Counted from the stretch's first letter, positions 16,311-24,573 are shown. The stretch is DNA of 64,000 bases from Fontibacillus puldeungensis (GCF_042678945.1 NZ_JBHTLM010000009.1:1-64000); one strand, 5' to 3'. Numbers and translations are program-made. Notes: generated from the sequence alone by a model not told the origin.

Positions 16311-16500
16311 AGGTTGAACTCTAGTAGATAGTGCGAGTGGAGGCTGGCGGGTGAAATGTTCTTCCGATCGCTGTTGTTCCCGGATTTCTCTGATTGTATA
16401 AATTCAGAAGTAGTAGAAATCCGCGAACAAAGGCGAACGCTCCGCTTCTCCAGAGCCATTTCTCCCTCTAGCCTTTTCCGCACATTATGTAGTTCAACCT
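16311..16500. mobile_element. MITE-like element family A, copy 1
   Basis: A 190-bp segment bounded by a perfect 10-bp inverted repeat AGGTTGAACT / AGTTCAACCT. Its interior matches, in inverted orientation, the element at 35328-35524 over nearly its whole length: GGGTGAAATGTTCTTCCGAT, GCTGTTGTTCCCGGATTTCT, GTAGAAATCCG, ACAAAGGCGAACGC and CATTTCTCCCTCT are all shared. It has no open frame with coding character. The structure fits a non-autonomous miniature element, sitting in the nrdB leader. Confidence 0.75.
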
Positions 16501-16514
16501 GTTCGCACTACCGT

Positions 16515-16877
16515 GAGCGCATCCCCGCAGGGGACAGCGCCACTGCGCACACAGCAGCAGTAACCCCCGCCGTAGTGGCAGTCAACGTCCCTGCACGACA
16601 GTAAGCGTATCCCCGCAGGGGACAGCGCCGCCCCGCAGGCAGCAGCAGTAACCCTCGCCGCAGAAGCAGTCACCGCCCCCGCAGGAGCGCTACATGTAGA
16701 GCGTGCCCGAAGGGCGACAAGCGGCTCTTGAGCACATAGCAGCCCGGGTGCGCCTAACGTTTCAGTCATGAGCAGCACGGTTTCCAGGTCACCCGGGTGC
16801 TCTAAAAGTAAGACGTACCCGAAGGGGGAAAAGCGTGCCACGCGCCGAAGCCTAGCGCATCCCCGCAGGGGACAGCG
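16515..16877. repeat. GC-rich dispersed repeat, three copies of about 22 bp
   Basis: GCRTCCCCGCAGGGGACAGCG occurs at 16518-16538, 16606-16626 and 16856-16876. Each copy contains TCCCC-GCA-GGGGA, a small hairpin. Between them lie related pieces such as CCCGAAGGGCGACAAGCG and CCCGAAGGGGGAAAAGCG. The segment fills the gap between nrdA and nrdB. Spacing is irregular (88 and 250 bp), so it is not a CRISPR. Confidence 0.7.
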
Positions 16878-16948
16878 GCAGGAGCGCCTCTGTCGCTCCC
16901 ACGTTCCCCCAGTTTGCGGGAGACCAGAGGGCAGCGGGCCCTCGGGCG

Positions 16949-16971
16949 CCCTCCCTTACGGTAAGGGAGGG
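16949..16971. repeat. Perfect 11-bp inverted repeat behind nrdA
   Basis: CCCTCCCTTAC and GTAAGGGAGGG are separated by a single base and lie 20 bases downstream of the nrdA stop. On the minus strand no T-run follows, so termination would be weak; mRNA stabilisation is an alternative. Confidence 0.55.
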
Positions 16972-16990
16972 GTGGGGAGGGTTGAGTCCC

Positions 16991-19324
16991 CTACGATGCA
17001 CACGACTCGCACTCCTCAATCGTCAACGCCCGGCTGCGCACATAATACGTCGATTTGAGGCCAGCCTTCCAGGCGTGCAGGTGCAGCTCCAGAAACTCCG
17101 TCGCCCGGATATCCGGCCGCACGTACAGGTTGAAGCTTTGCGCCTGGTCCACGTGGCGCTGGCGGGCGCCAGCCGCTTTGATCGACCAGTGCTGGTCGAT
17201 GAGGAACGCCGTCTTGTAATACCAGATCGTCTTTTCCGACAGGTCTGGCGCCGGATTGGCGATCTTGTAGGTTGTTTTTTCCTCGTACGACAGCAACTCG
17301 TACAGCGGATCGATGCTGGCGGTGGAGCCGGCGATGATCGAGGTCGATCCGTTCGGCGCGATCGCGAACATCCAGGCGTTGCGGACGCCGTTCTCGCGAA
17401 CCAAAGCTTGCAGCTCACGCCACTGCTCGGTCGTCACGTATTTTCCTTCGCGCGTGCCGTCCGTATAGCCGCGTGAGGTGAAGTATTCGCCGCTTTCCCA
17501 ATCGGAGCCAGCGAATTTCGGGTAGCGCCCTTTTTCCTTGGCGAGCTCCATGCTCGATCTGACCAGCAGGTAGTTGATTTTTTCATAGAGCGCGTCGTTA
17601 TAGGCTACCGCTGCGTCGGATTCCCAGCGAATGCCTTCCAGAGCTAAAAGATGGTGCAGTCCGAAGGTGCCGAGCCCGATCGCGCGGTATTGGCTGTTCG
17701 TATATTGAGCCTGCAGCACTTCGATATTGTTAATGTCGATGACGTTGTCCAGCATCCGCGTTTGAATCGGAACGAGGCGCTCCAGCACGCCGGCCGGTAC
17801 GGCCCGGGCCAGATGGATCGAGTTCAGGTTGCAGACGACGAAATCGCCAGGAATTTTGGAAATGACGATGCGGGTTTGCCCATCTTTTGTAACCAGTTCC
17901 TCTTGTTCAATGACCGTTGGCGATTGGTTTTGCATAATTTCCGTGCACAGGTTGGAGGAGTACACCATGCCGTGCGCCCGGTTCGGGTTGGCACGGTTGA
18001 CGGTGTCCCGGTAGAACATGTAAGGCGTGCCGGTTTCCAGCTGCGATTTCATAATCCGCTTCATGATGTCGATCGCCGGCATCGTAATGCGCGACAAGGT
18101 CGGGTGGTTGACCGCCTCCATGTATTTCTCGCGGAAGGTCCCGCGGCCAAACTCTTCATCGTAAAAATCCTCCAGCCCCAGCGCCCGGCCGTTCTCATCC
18201 TTCCAGCCCATCGTTTTCTTCACTTCGTGCGGGCAGAACAGGTTCCATTCGCCGCGGGCCTCAACGGCCTCCATGAACAGGTCGGGGAGACTAACGCCGT
18301 GGAACACGTCGTGGGCACGCATCCGTTCGTCGCCGTTGTTCAGCTTCAGGTCGAGGAAGGCGAGAATATCTTTATGAAAAACGTCCAGGTACACGGCAAT
18401 CGCGCCTTTGCGCGTGCCAAGCTGGTCGACACTGACGGCGGTGTTGTTCAGCTGGCGAATCCAGGGGATGACGCCGGAGCTGGTGTTTTTGTGGCCGCGA
18501 ATGTCTGAGCCGCGAGCCCGGACTTTGCCGAGGTACACGCCGATGCCGCCACCCATTTTGCTGAGCCGAGCGATGTCGGTGTTCGAGTCGAAGATGCCTT
18601 CGAGCGAGTCGTCCACCGTATCGATGAAGCAGCTGGAGAGCTGGCCGGCCACCTTTTTACCGGCGTTGGACATCGTCGGCGTTGCGGCGGTCATGTACAG
18701 ATTGCTCATCGCCCAATAGGCTTCTTTGACCAGCTCCAGGCGTTTTTCAGCCGGCTCCTTATGCATCAGGTACATCGCGATGATCATGTAGCGCTCCTGC
18801 GGCAGCTCCATCGTCCGACCGTCAAAGTCGGTAGCCAAATAACGCTCCGCGAGGGTCAGGAGACCGATATAGTCAAACAGCAAATCGCTGGAAGGATCGA
18901 TCGTCTCCCCAAGCTCTTCGATTTGTTCCTTCGTGTAGGCCTCCATCAGTTCTTCGCGATAGACACCGATTTTGCACAGCTCGGCTACGAGGTGGTAAAA
19001 CGAACCGTAAGGCTGCTCAGGATAGGCTTTATAACGGCGGTTGACCGCCGCTTTTTTGTACAGGGAGGTCAGCAGGGAACGGGCGGCAGCAAACTTCCAG
19101 TTCGGCTCCTCCTTGGTTACAAGCTCCAAAGCGGACATTGTAAATGCGTTACTGATTTCTTCGCCAGTCACCTCGTCCCGGCGCAGCTTGGCGTTAACCC
19201 CGCGCAGCAGGCGTTCCTTGTCCAGTGTATGTAATCCTTCCAAAATGCGATCGGCATATACGCCTAAACGCTCCGCATCAAAAGCAAGCTGGCGGTTGTT
19301 CGGTTTCGTCACAAGTGTTGGCAT
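16991..19324 (-). CDS. nrdA: Class Ia ribonucleoside-diphosphate reductase, alpha subunit
   Basis: A 777-residue large subunit that reduces ribonucleoside diphosphates. Residues 3-90 (LVTKPNN...AARSLLTSLYKK) align in pattern with the ATP-cone of E. coli NrdA, giving overall allosteric control. The active site includes SSCFIDTVDDSLEGIF, SKMGGGIGVYLGKVRARGS, the radical site SSNLCTEI (N-x-C-x-E) and FAIAPNGSTSIIAGSTASIDP. The C-terminus CESCAS has the CxxC pair re-reduced by thioredoxin or glutaredoxin. A terminator separates it from nrdG, so a second promoter is likely. It lies upstream of nrdB with a long repeat-filled gap. Confidence 0.95.
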   Translation of the reverse strand: MPTLVTKPNNRQLAFDAERLGVYADRILEGLHTLDKERLLRGVNAKLRRDEVTGEEISNAFTMSALELVTKEEPNWKFAAARSLLTSLYKKAAVNRRYKAYPEQPYGSFYHLVAELCKIGVYREELMEAYTKEQIEELGETIDPSSDLLFDYIGLLTLAERYLATDFDGRTMELPQERYMIIAMYLMHKEPAEKRLELVKEAYWAMSNLYMTAATPTMSNAGKKVAGQLSSCFIDTVDDSLEGIFDSNTDIARLSKMGGGIGVYLGKVRARGSDIRGHKNTSSGVIPWIRQLNNTAVSVDQLGTRKGAIAVYLDVFHKDILAFLDLKLNNGDERMRAHDVFHGVSLPDLFMEAVEARGEWNLFCPHEVKKTMGWKDENGRALGLEDFYDEEFGRGTFREKYMEAVNHPTLSRITMPAIDIMKRIMKSQLETGTPYMFYRDTVNRANPNRAHGMVYSSNLCTEIMQNQSPTVIEQEELVTKDGQTRIVISKIPGDFVVCNLNSIHLARAVPAGVLERLVPIQTRMLDNVIDINNIEVLQAQYTNSQYRAIGLGTFGLHHLLALEGIRWESDAAVAYNDALYEKINYLLVRSSMELAKEKGRYPKFAGSDWESGEYFTSRGYTDGTREGKYVTTEQWRELQALVRENGVRNAWMFAIAPNGSTSIIAGSTASIDPLYELLSYEEKTTYKIANPAPDLSEKTIWYYKTAFLIDQHWSIKAAGARQRHVDQAQSFNLYVRPDIRATEFLELHLHAWKAGLKSTYYVRSRALTIEECESCAS

Positions 19325-19420
19325 AAAATGAATCCTCGCTTTCCCGACATAAAGTAAGAAATAAAGAAAAACCTTAGTTTTTCTATTAATCTTTTAATTC
19401 TCAAATTGCAGATATACGGT

Positions 19421-19452
19421 GAAAAAAAGAGCGCAAAACCACTGCGCCTCAT
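19421..19452 (-). terminator. Rho-independent terminator between nrdG and nrdA
   Basis: On the minus strand GAGGCGCA pairs with TGCGCTC (one bulge), followed by seven T residues. It suggests that nrdDG and nrdAB are at least partly separate transcripts. Confidence 0.7.
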
Positions 19453-19515
19453 AAGAGCAATCAAGTGACCGTGACAAACATCACAGATTATCTATTATAC
19501 TCGAAACTCTAAAAC

Positions 19516-20034
19516 CTAGAAAGAGTAGAGCGGCTGCCATAGGGCGATTTCTTCGCCTGCCAGACTGCGCTGGATGTCGATTAGCCGCTGATTGCTGCTG
19601 CCCCGGTAGAGCAGGGAAGGGTCGCGCAGATCCTCTACGAAACGGCCGTCGACCAGCACCTCACAGCGCCGCAGCAGCTCATATTCGGTCGATTCCGGAT
19701 TCTGGGTCAATTCCTCGTAAGTATAGCCGCTGTAAATCCAAATCGAGATCGGACCCGTCTCGGCGACAATCCGGTCGATCATCCCGGCGACCTCCTCGGC
19801 GGAGAAAAAGGGGTCTCCGCCGAGAATCGATATGCCGCTGAGCAGCGGATTGTTTTTAATGTCATGAATGATTTTCTGTTCCTGCTCTAGTGTGAACGGC
19901 TCCCCATAATCAAAGTTCCATGTGGCCGGACTGAAACAGCCTTTGCAGTAATGGCGGCATCCGCTGATGAAAATGGCGGCCCTGAGGCCTTCGCCTTCAT
20001 TGATGGATTCCGGGTAATATCCGCAAATATTCAT
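19516..20034 (-). CDS. nrdG: Anaerobic ribonucleotide reductase activating protein
   Basis: A 172-residue radical-SAM enzyme that creates the glycyl radical on NrdD. The N-terminal GCRHYCKGCFSPATW gives the CxxxCxxC 4Fe-4S motif, and SGISILGGDPF is the GGE-like SAM-binding strand. It overlaps nrdD by four bases (ATGA-type), so translation is coupled. It is transcribed under the NrdR boxes and cobalamin riboswitch upstream of nrdD. Confidence 0.95.
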   Translation of the reverse strand: MNICGYYPESINEGEGLRAAIFISGCRHYCKGCFSPATWNFDYGEPFTLEQEQKIIHDIKNNPLLSGISILGGDPFFSAEEVAGMIDRIVAETGPISIWIYSGYTYEELTQNPESTEYELLRRCEVLVDGRFVEDLRDPSLLYRGSSNQRLIDIQRSLAGEEIALWQPLYSF

Positions 20035-22007
20035 ACGCCGTGCTTAACCCGGTCGCGTACTTCGGCCTGCTTCGCGGCGTTAAACCGTGTTTGGTAATCA
20101 CCGGTCAAATAGCCGGTAACGCGGCGCAGGCGGCGGATATATATATCCTTTTCGCTTTTTCCGCAGGAAGGGCAGGTGGCCCCGATAATGCCTTCAAAGC
20201 CGCAGGCGGAGCAGCGATCGATCGGATGATTGATGCTGAAATAGCTCACATTCTGCTGAAGGGCGTATTGTACGATTTTCAGGAACGCAGCCGGATTGCT
20301 CCGAGCGTTGCCATTCAGCTCGATGTAAGAAATCGCTCCTGCGTTACAGAGCCCGTGAAATTTGGACTCCAGCTCGATTTTACGGGCAGCGCTGATATCG
20401 TAATACACCGGAATGTGGAAAGAGTTTGTATAATATTCGCGGTCCACAATACCTGGTACAAGGCCGTAAGTTGCCCGGTCACGTTTGGTGAACTTGCCGG
20501 ACAAGCCTTCCGCTGGCGTAGCGAACAGCGTGATATTCAAATCATGGATGTCGCTTTGGCGGTCGCAGTAATCGCGCATGTAGGAGATAAGCTCGTAAGC
20601 TTTTTCGTATACAGCCTCATCTTCACCGTGATGCTTGCCGTACATCGCCTTCATGCACTCGGCCAGCCCGATGAAGCCAATGGACAGGCTGCCGTGTTTG
20701 AGCAAATCGCCGACAGTCTCGTCTGGTGCCAAATGCTCGCCGCCTTCCCATACACCTTCACGCATCATGAAGTCCGAAGCCTTCGCTTTTTGGGAAGCTT
20801 GAATTTTAAAGCGATGCAGAAGTCCCTCAAGCGCAATATCCATATAATGCGTCAGCTCCCGGTAGAAGCCGCGCTCGTCCGCTTCTTTCCGCCGCCCAAG
20901 GGCAATGCCGTGCTCCAAGCCTAGCTTGACGAGGTTTAATGTATTAAATGAAAGATTGCCTTTACCGGACAAATGGTTACGCCCGAAGCGGTCGGCCAAT
21001 ACGCGAGTCCGGCAACCCATCGTTGCAAACTCGGTATCCGGGTTGGTTGGGTCGTAGTACACCAGGTTTAGCGGTGCATCCAGGTTCGCGAAGTTAGGGT
21101 ACATGCGCTTGGCTGAGCACTCGGCTGCTTTCAAAAAGAGAGTGTAATTGGGCTCACCCGGGTTTTGGTTAATGCCTTGTTTGCACTTGAAAATCTGAAT
21201 CGGGAAAATCGGTGTTTCTCCGCTACCGAGCCCGCGCATCGTCGCGGTAAGCAGGGAGCTAATTACCATTTGGCCTTCAGGTGACGTACAGGTTCCGTAG
21301 TTGATGCTTGTAAACGGAATTTGTCCGCCGGCCCGGCTCGACATCGTATTCAGATTATGTACAAGGCTTTCGGCCGCTTGCAGCGTTTCGCTTTCAGTTT
21401 CCTTATACGCATATTTGAAAGTTTTCGGGAAACGGTCCCGTAGGTCGGTGCGGCTCATCGTAATATCGCCGTAATCAGCCTCCGTATCGCCTTCATCGAA
21501 ATATTCCAGACCTTTACGGAAATATTTGCTGAACGATTTGGCTACATAAGGAGCAAGGTCGAAATCGAGTTTATTTGCGGAAACGCCGCCGTATTGGGAA
21601 TTTTGCTGGGATTGAAAAATAATCGCCACGAGCGCCATTGCCGTCATGATGGAGGATGGTGGGCGCACGCTGCCGTTCCCGGTGTTGAAGCCTTGACGAA
21701 GCAGCTTCTCGAACGGGATAAATATACAGTTGGTTGCCCCGATTGCATAATGGTCAAGGTCGTGCACATACACGATGTTATCCTCGATCGCCTGCTCGAC
21801 GTGCTGTGGCATCATGAAATGATGGGCATACCATTTGGCATATTCGCTGCCGAATTTGCTCATTTTTCCGGAGAAGCTTTCGCCGTTCAGATTCGCGTTC
21901 TCACGCAAAACCTCCAAATTGCGGCTTTCAATAATTTCTTCGCCCAAATGAACAACTTCATCCAGCATATGATCCCGAGCTGTATACGTTTGATTAAGCA
22001 ATGCCAT
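20031..22007 (-). CDS. nrdD: Anaerobic (class III) ribonucleoside-triphosphate reductase
   Basis: A 658-residue glycyl-radical enzyme that makes deoxynucleotides without oxygen. The C-terminus contains the zinc site CSAC...CPSC and the radical loop RRVTGYLTG with the glycine. Active-site features TSINYGTC and GNLSFNTLNL are present. The protein begins directly with the segment after the ATP-cone of longer NrdDs (EVLRENANLNGESF), so it appears to lack the roughly 90-residue ATP-cone; AGAGGGGA before the ATG supports the start. Control is double: two NrdR boxes at the promoter and a cobalamin riboswitch in the leader. Confidence 0.95.
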   Translation of the reverse strand: MALLNQTYTARDHMLDEVVHLGEEIIESRNLEVLRENANLNGESFSGKMSKFGSEYAKWYAHHFMMPQHVEQAIEDNIVYVHDLDHYAIGATNCIFIPFEKLLRQGFNTGNGSVRPPSSIMTAMALVAIIFQSQQNSQYGGVSANKLDFDLAPYVAKSFSKYFRKGLEYFDEGDTEADYGDITMSRTDLRDRFPKTFKYAYKETESETLQAAESLVHNLNTMSSRAGGQIPFTSINYGTCTSPEGQMVISSLLTATMRGLGSGETPIFPIQIFKCKQGINQNPGEPNYTLFLKAAECSAKRMYPNFANLDAPLNLVYYDPTNPDTEFATMGCRTRVLADRFGRNHLSGKGNLSFNTLNLVKLGLEHGIALGRRKEADERGFYRELTHYMDIALEGLLHRFKIQASQKAKASDFMMREGVWEGGEHLAPDETVGDLLKHGSLSIGFIGLAECMKAMYGKHHGEDEAVYEKAYELISYMRDYCDRQSDIHDLNITLFATPAEGLSGKFTKRDRATYGLVPGIVDREYYTNSFHIPVYYDISAARKIELESKFHGLCNAGAISYIELNGNARSNPAAFLKIVQYALQQNVSYFSINHPIDRCSACGFEGIIGATCPSCGKSEKDIYIRRLRRVTGYLTGDYQTRFNAAKQAEVRDRVKHGV

Positions 22008-22208
22008 AACAAAGTTCCCCTCTCAACATACTGAGCTTTGACTACATACGACGACATACAAAGAGCATTTCCAACCCGATGAGGCAAGGTTAAAAATGCC
22101 CGGATGCGCTTCAATAAATAACGGTTCCACGTGGTCATACAGACCGCGGAATAGGTACAAGCAGCAAGCGGACACCATCCCTGTTTCCTCGCAAGGTTAT
22201 CCGGTGTC

Positions 22209-22425
22209 TATAAACGGGCAGGTCTCCTGGCTTACGGAATTTTCGCTGGCGCCTTCCCGTAGGTCTAGGCACAACATACAGTGGCTTCATGTCAGCGAAT
22301 CGTCTGGATTTAGAAATCCTGAGCGCTTCCGATTACAGTGGCGGGACCGCAGCGGAGTTGCACCGCACTTCCCTTTTAAGCTCCGGCGGCAGTTCCCGCC
22401 GGATCACCCGTTTACACTATATTTT
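22209..22425 (-). ncRNA. Cobalamin (adenosylcobalamin) riboswitch
   Basis: Read on the minus strand, the leader contains the conserved B12-box and core: GGGAAGTGCGGTGCAACTCC, GCTGCGGTCCCGCCACTGTA, GCCACTGT, and the closing AAGCCAGGAGACCTGCCCGT. It lies about 200 bases upstream of nrdD and directly behind its promoter. Between aptamer and gene a GACACC/GGTGTC stem can form; no T-run follows it, so control of translation or a longer-range terminator is possible. Known cobalamin riboswitches repress when B12 is present; here the target is a B12-independent ribonucleotide reductase. Confidence 0.92.
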
Positions 22426-22429
22426 GTTA
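22414..22429. promoter_or_regulatory. NrdR box 2
   Basis: The minus strand reads TAACAAAATATAGTGT, 13 of 16 positions of the NrdR consensus ACACWATATATWGTGT. It is exactly 16 bp from box 1, the spacing usual for tandem NrdR boxes. Confidence 0.75.
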
Positions 22430-22439
22430 AGATGTTCTA

Positions 22440-22468
22440 AGATTAACTCAATATATTGTGTTTGTAAA
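22440..22468 (-). promoter_or_regulatory. Sigma-A promoter of nrdDG
   Basis: On the minus strand TTTACA (22468-22463) and TAATCT (22445-22440) are spaced by 17 bases. NrdR box 1 fills the spacer and box 2 covers the start region. Confidence 0.65.
22446..22461. promoter_or_regulatory. NrdR box 1
   Basis: The minus strand reads ACACAATATATTGAGT, 15 of 16 matches to the NrdR consensus, placed between the -35 and -10 elements of the nrdDG promoter. Confidence 0.85.
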
Positions 22469-22646
22469 CGGGGTATTTATCGGAATGAAGGTTTGAAATG
22501 GTGACCGAAACGGACGAGCGCAAGGGTGGTGCGGCATGCGGGGAAAGGGAGGAATTTGTGAACTTTTTTTGGGCATCTGTCTTAAAAAAATAGAGCAGCA
22601 TTCAATAAATAGATAATCTCAACGGTAACGTAAGAGGTGGGACAAA

Positions 22647-22822
22647 TGTTGTAGATTGTACAACAATCTAATCGGATTCTAGGCTTTTAGGCCGGATTGT
22701 TGTAGAAAGTACAACAATATTGTAGCAGTAGGCCCAATTAACCCAAAATTGCTGCACGAAATACATCAATCTGCGGTGCGCAAGCCGTTTCGCGTCTAAA
22801 TTGTTGTATGAAATACAACAAT
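22647..22822. repeat. Hairpin-repeat element built from TTGTTGTA units
   Basis: Four hairpins of one design follow one another: TGTTGTA-N5-TACAACA at 22647-22665, ATTGTTGTA-N5-TACAACAAT at 22696-22718, a mutated ATTGCTGCA...TACATCAAT at 22748-22770, and ATTGTTGTA-N5-TACAACAAT at 22800-22822. Spacing is about 50 bp. No gene overlaps. The rest of the interval up to 23055 holds no gene. Confidence 0.7.
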
Positions 22823-23055
22823 CGGAGCGGGGTTATGGGCGTGCGGTAAAATGGGAGATGAGTGTAGAAGTCAAAGCCATCTCAAAGGACGCCGTCAGAT
22901 GTTTAGCTTCGGTAACGAGGATAGTTTTGCATAAATAAGCATACTCAGAACCATTAGGAGAGAAAACCCTGTCTTTTCAGTCAAATAAGATCGTCTACAT
23001 ACGCCAAAATAAACAGCCGCCGGCTCTAAAGCCTGACGGCCGTCATCAAACTTTC

Positions 23056-23571
23056 TTACTTGACTTCGTTCAGATGCTCTTCGAGACGTTTCCAAGTTTC
23101 CGTGATGCCCTGCAGCATGCCCATATCCATGACGGTCTTGAGCGCCTCTGCGGATACATATTCAGCACGGCTGACCAACTTTGTCCTGCCACCTAGATCG
23201 ATGAATTCTATCGTGATCTCGGTCGACGGCATAGACTCGTTCGTGTTGCCTTCGGCATCCGAAAAGTAATCGATTTGGCTGATCAATTCCGGCTCAACAA
23301 TTTCCTTGTAAACACTTTTGCCCCAAGACTCCATGCCGTAAAAATCACCCTGGTTCTGATCAACGCACTTCATACAGTAGTGCCAAACGCCGCCCGGCCG
23401 GAAATCGACGCTGCAAACCGGAAGCTCCCAGCCTTTCGGTCCCCACCAATGCTTGAGATGCTCAGGCTCTTTAAACATTTTGAACACGAGGTCACGCGGT
23501 GCATCGAAAACGCGTTCCAGCATCAGTACCCGATCGTTCTCTACCCTCGAAACCATAGCGTTGTTTGACAT
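23056..23571 (-). CDS. SRPBCC (AHSA1/START-like) domain protein
   Basis: A 171-residue protein of the activator-of-Hsp90 homology family, with FDAPRDLVFKMFKEPEHLKHWWGPKGW near the N-terminus and a C-terminal amphipathic helix (QGITETWKRLEEHLNEV). Proteins of this group bind hydrophobic ligands in a helix-grip cavity; the ligand here is unknown. Two adjacent ATGs are possible; the second is better spaced from GGAGG. It follows an ArsR-type regulator by 27 bases in an arrangement seen very often in Gram-positives. Confidence 0.85.
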   Translation of the reverse strand: MSNNAMVSRVENDRVLMLERVFDAPRDLVFKMFKEPEHLKHWWGPKGWELPVCSVDFRPGGVWHYCMKCVDQNQGDFYGMESWGKSVYKEIVEPELISQIDYFSDAEGNTNESMPSTEITIEFIDLGGRTKLVSRAEYVSAEALKTVMDMGMLQGITETWKRLEEHLNEVK

Positions 23572-23598
23572 CATAATTCCTCCATCTATTTAATTGAT

Positions 23599-23943
23599 TT
23601 AAGTCTTCTCCTTGTTTTGCAGCTCACGCAAGTAGGCGTCCAGATTGTCGAATCTCTCTTCCGTTATGCCCCGGAAGGATTTCACCCATGAATCCAGCGC
23701 TTGGAAGGGCTCTGGCCGGAGCATGTAGATCCGGCGGTTGGCTTCCGCCTTCATTTCCAAAATTCCGTTGTTGGTAAGCACCTTCAAATGCTTTGAGGCT
23801 TGGGGCTGGCGGAGTCCTGCCCGATCGGCGATTTCTCCCACGGTTAAGGGGCCGCTGCGCAAGAGTTCGACGATATGCATACGATTAGTTTCAGCCAATG
23901 CGCTCAGCGTTGCTGTGTCCATACTCGGAACACTGTCTGACAT
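23599..23943 (-). CDS. ArsR-family transcriptional regulator
   Basis: A 114-residue winged-helix repressor-like protein: ALAETNRMHIVELLRSGPLTVGEIADRAGLRQPQASKHLKVLTNNGILEMKAEANRRIYMLRPEPF. It lacks the metal-binding ELCVCDL motif and C-terminal His ligands, so it belongs to the non-metal ArsR group that is usually paired with AHSA1-type genes. An upstream GTG is part of its ribosome binding site (GAGGTG), so the ATG at 23943 was chosen. It probably autoregulates the two-gene unit from the promoter at 24026-24055. Confidence 0.85.
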   Translation of the reverse strand: MSDSVPSMDTATLSALAETNRMHIVELLRSGPLTVGEIADRAGLRQPQASKHLKVLTNNGILEMKAEANRRIYMLRPEPFQALDSWVKSFRGITEERFDNLDAYLRELQNKEKT

Positions 23944-24025
23944 GCTGTTGTTCACCTCATTAAGTGTTGGTCTTTAGGAACAATGCCATCCCCTTTCAAC
24001 CTATTGTTAACTTTGTGATGGTTAA

Positions 24026-24055
24026 AATATACACTTTAGAGAATATTCCCGTCAA
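24026..24055 (-). promoter_or_regulatory. Sigma-A promoter of the arsR-SRPBCC unit
   Basis: On the minus strand TTGACG (24055-24050) and TATATT (24031-24026) are spaced by 18 bases. A GTTAA-type imperfect repeat follows and may be the ArsR operator. Confidence 0.5.
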
Positions 24056-24196
24056 GGAATATTTCGTTTGAAGTAAGCTGAATAGGTGTTACTGCAAATA
24101 TAAGAGAAGATGTGATACATCAGATTTGTAAAATACGCCTGCTAAAGTGGTAAAATAAATGGAGAGTGATTAACTTTGGACAAGGGGGACCACGGT

Positions 24197-24496
24197 ATGG
24201 CTATTGCAGAAGTGACGATTATTCCGATCGGTACGGGGAGTACAAGTCTGAGTTCCTATGTAGCCGATTTGCAGCGGGTGCTGGGTAAGCAGGAGGGGAT
24301 CACGTATACGCTGACCTCGATGAGCACAATTATTGAAGGTAACCTAGACAATGTATTTGCAGCTATTCGGGCGATTCACGAAGCACCTTTCCAAGCCGGG
24401 GCTGGTCGTGTATCAACGTCGATTAAAATCGATGACCGCCGGGATAAAGCAAGCTCATCCGAACAGAAGCTGCGTTCCGTACGCGAAAAATTATAG
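24197..24496 (+). CDS. Thiamine-binding/MTH1187-family (DUF77) protein, YqgV-like
   Basis: A 99-residue ferredoxin-like fold protein: AEVTIIPIGTGSTSLSSYVADLQRVL, YTLTSMSTIIEGNLDNVFAAIRAIHE and RVSTSIKIDDRRD. Members of this family bind thiamine or related pyrimidines; no thiamine gene is nearby. An upstream TTG in frame is less likely than the ATG at 24197, which is preceded by CAAGGGGGACC. It lies just before a tRNA gene but has a separate promoter. Confidence 0.8.
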   Translation: MAIAEVTIIPIGTGSTSLSSYVADLQRVLGKQEGITYTLTSMSTIIEGNLDNVFAAIRAIHEAPFQAGAGRVSTSIKIDDRRDKASSSEQKLRSVREKL

Positions 24497-24545
24497 TTCT
24501 TGTGGGCAGGTAGGGAGAAAACACCCGACTTCCAGGAATTAGTTC

Positions 24546-24573
24546 TTGCATTATTTTTCAGAAGCGGTATAAT
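24546..24573 (+). promoter_or_regulatory. Promoter of the tRNA-Thr gene
   Basis: TTGCAT and a perfect TATAAT are spaced by 16 bases and end 30 bases before the tRNA. Confidence 0.65.

Noticed and set aside
16515..16877. CRISPR array
   Set aside because: Only three repeats, irregular spacing of 88 and 250 bp, no cas genes, and each repeat is a simple hairpin.
16356..17058. Open frames inside the nrdA-nrdB gap
   Set aside because: They run through the MITE-like element and the GC-rich repeats; composition follows the repeats, not codon use.
16991..19324. NrdA lacking its ATP-cone
   Set aside because: On comparison with E. coli NrdA the first 90 residues keep the LVTK...LDKI...AARL-type pattern, so the cone is present; only NrdD lacks it.
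22096..22504. Plus-strand open frames opposite the nrdD leader
   Set aside because: They are antisense to the cobalamin riboswitch and the NrdR promoter.
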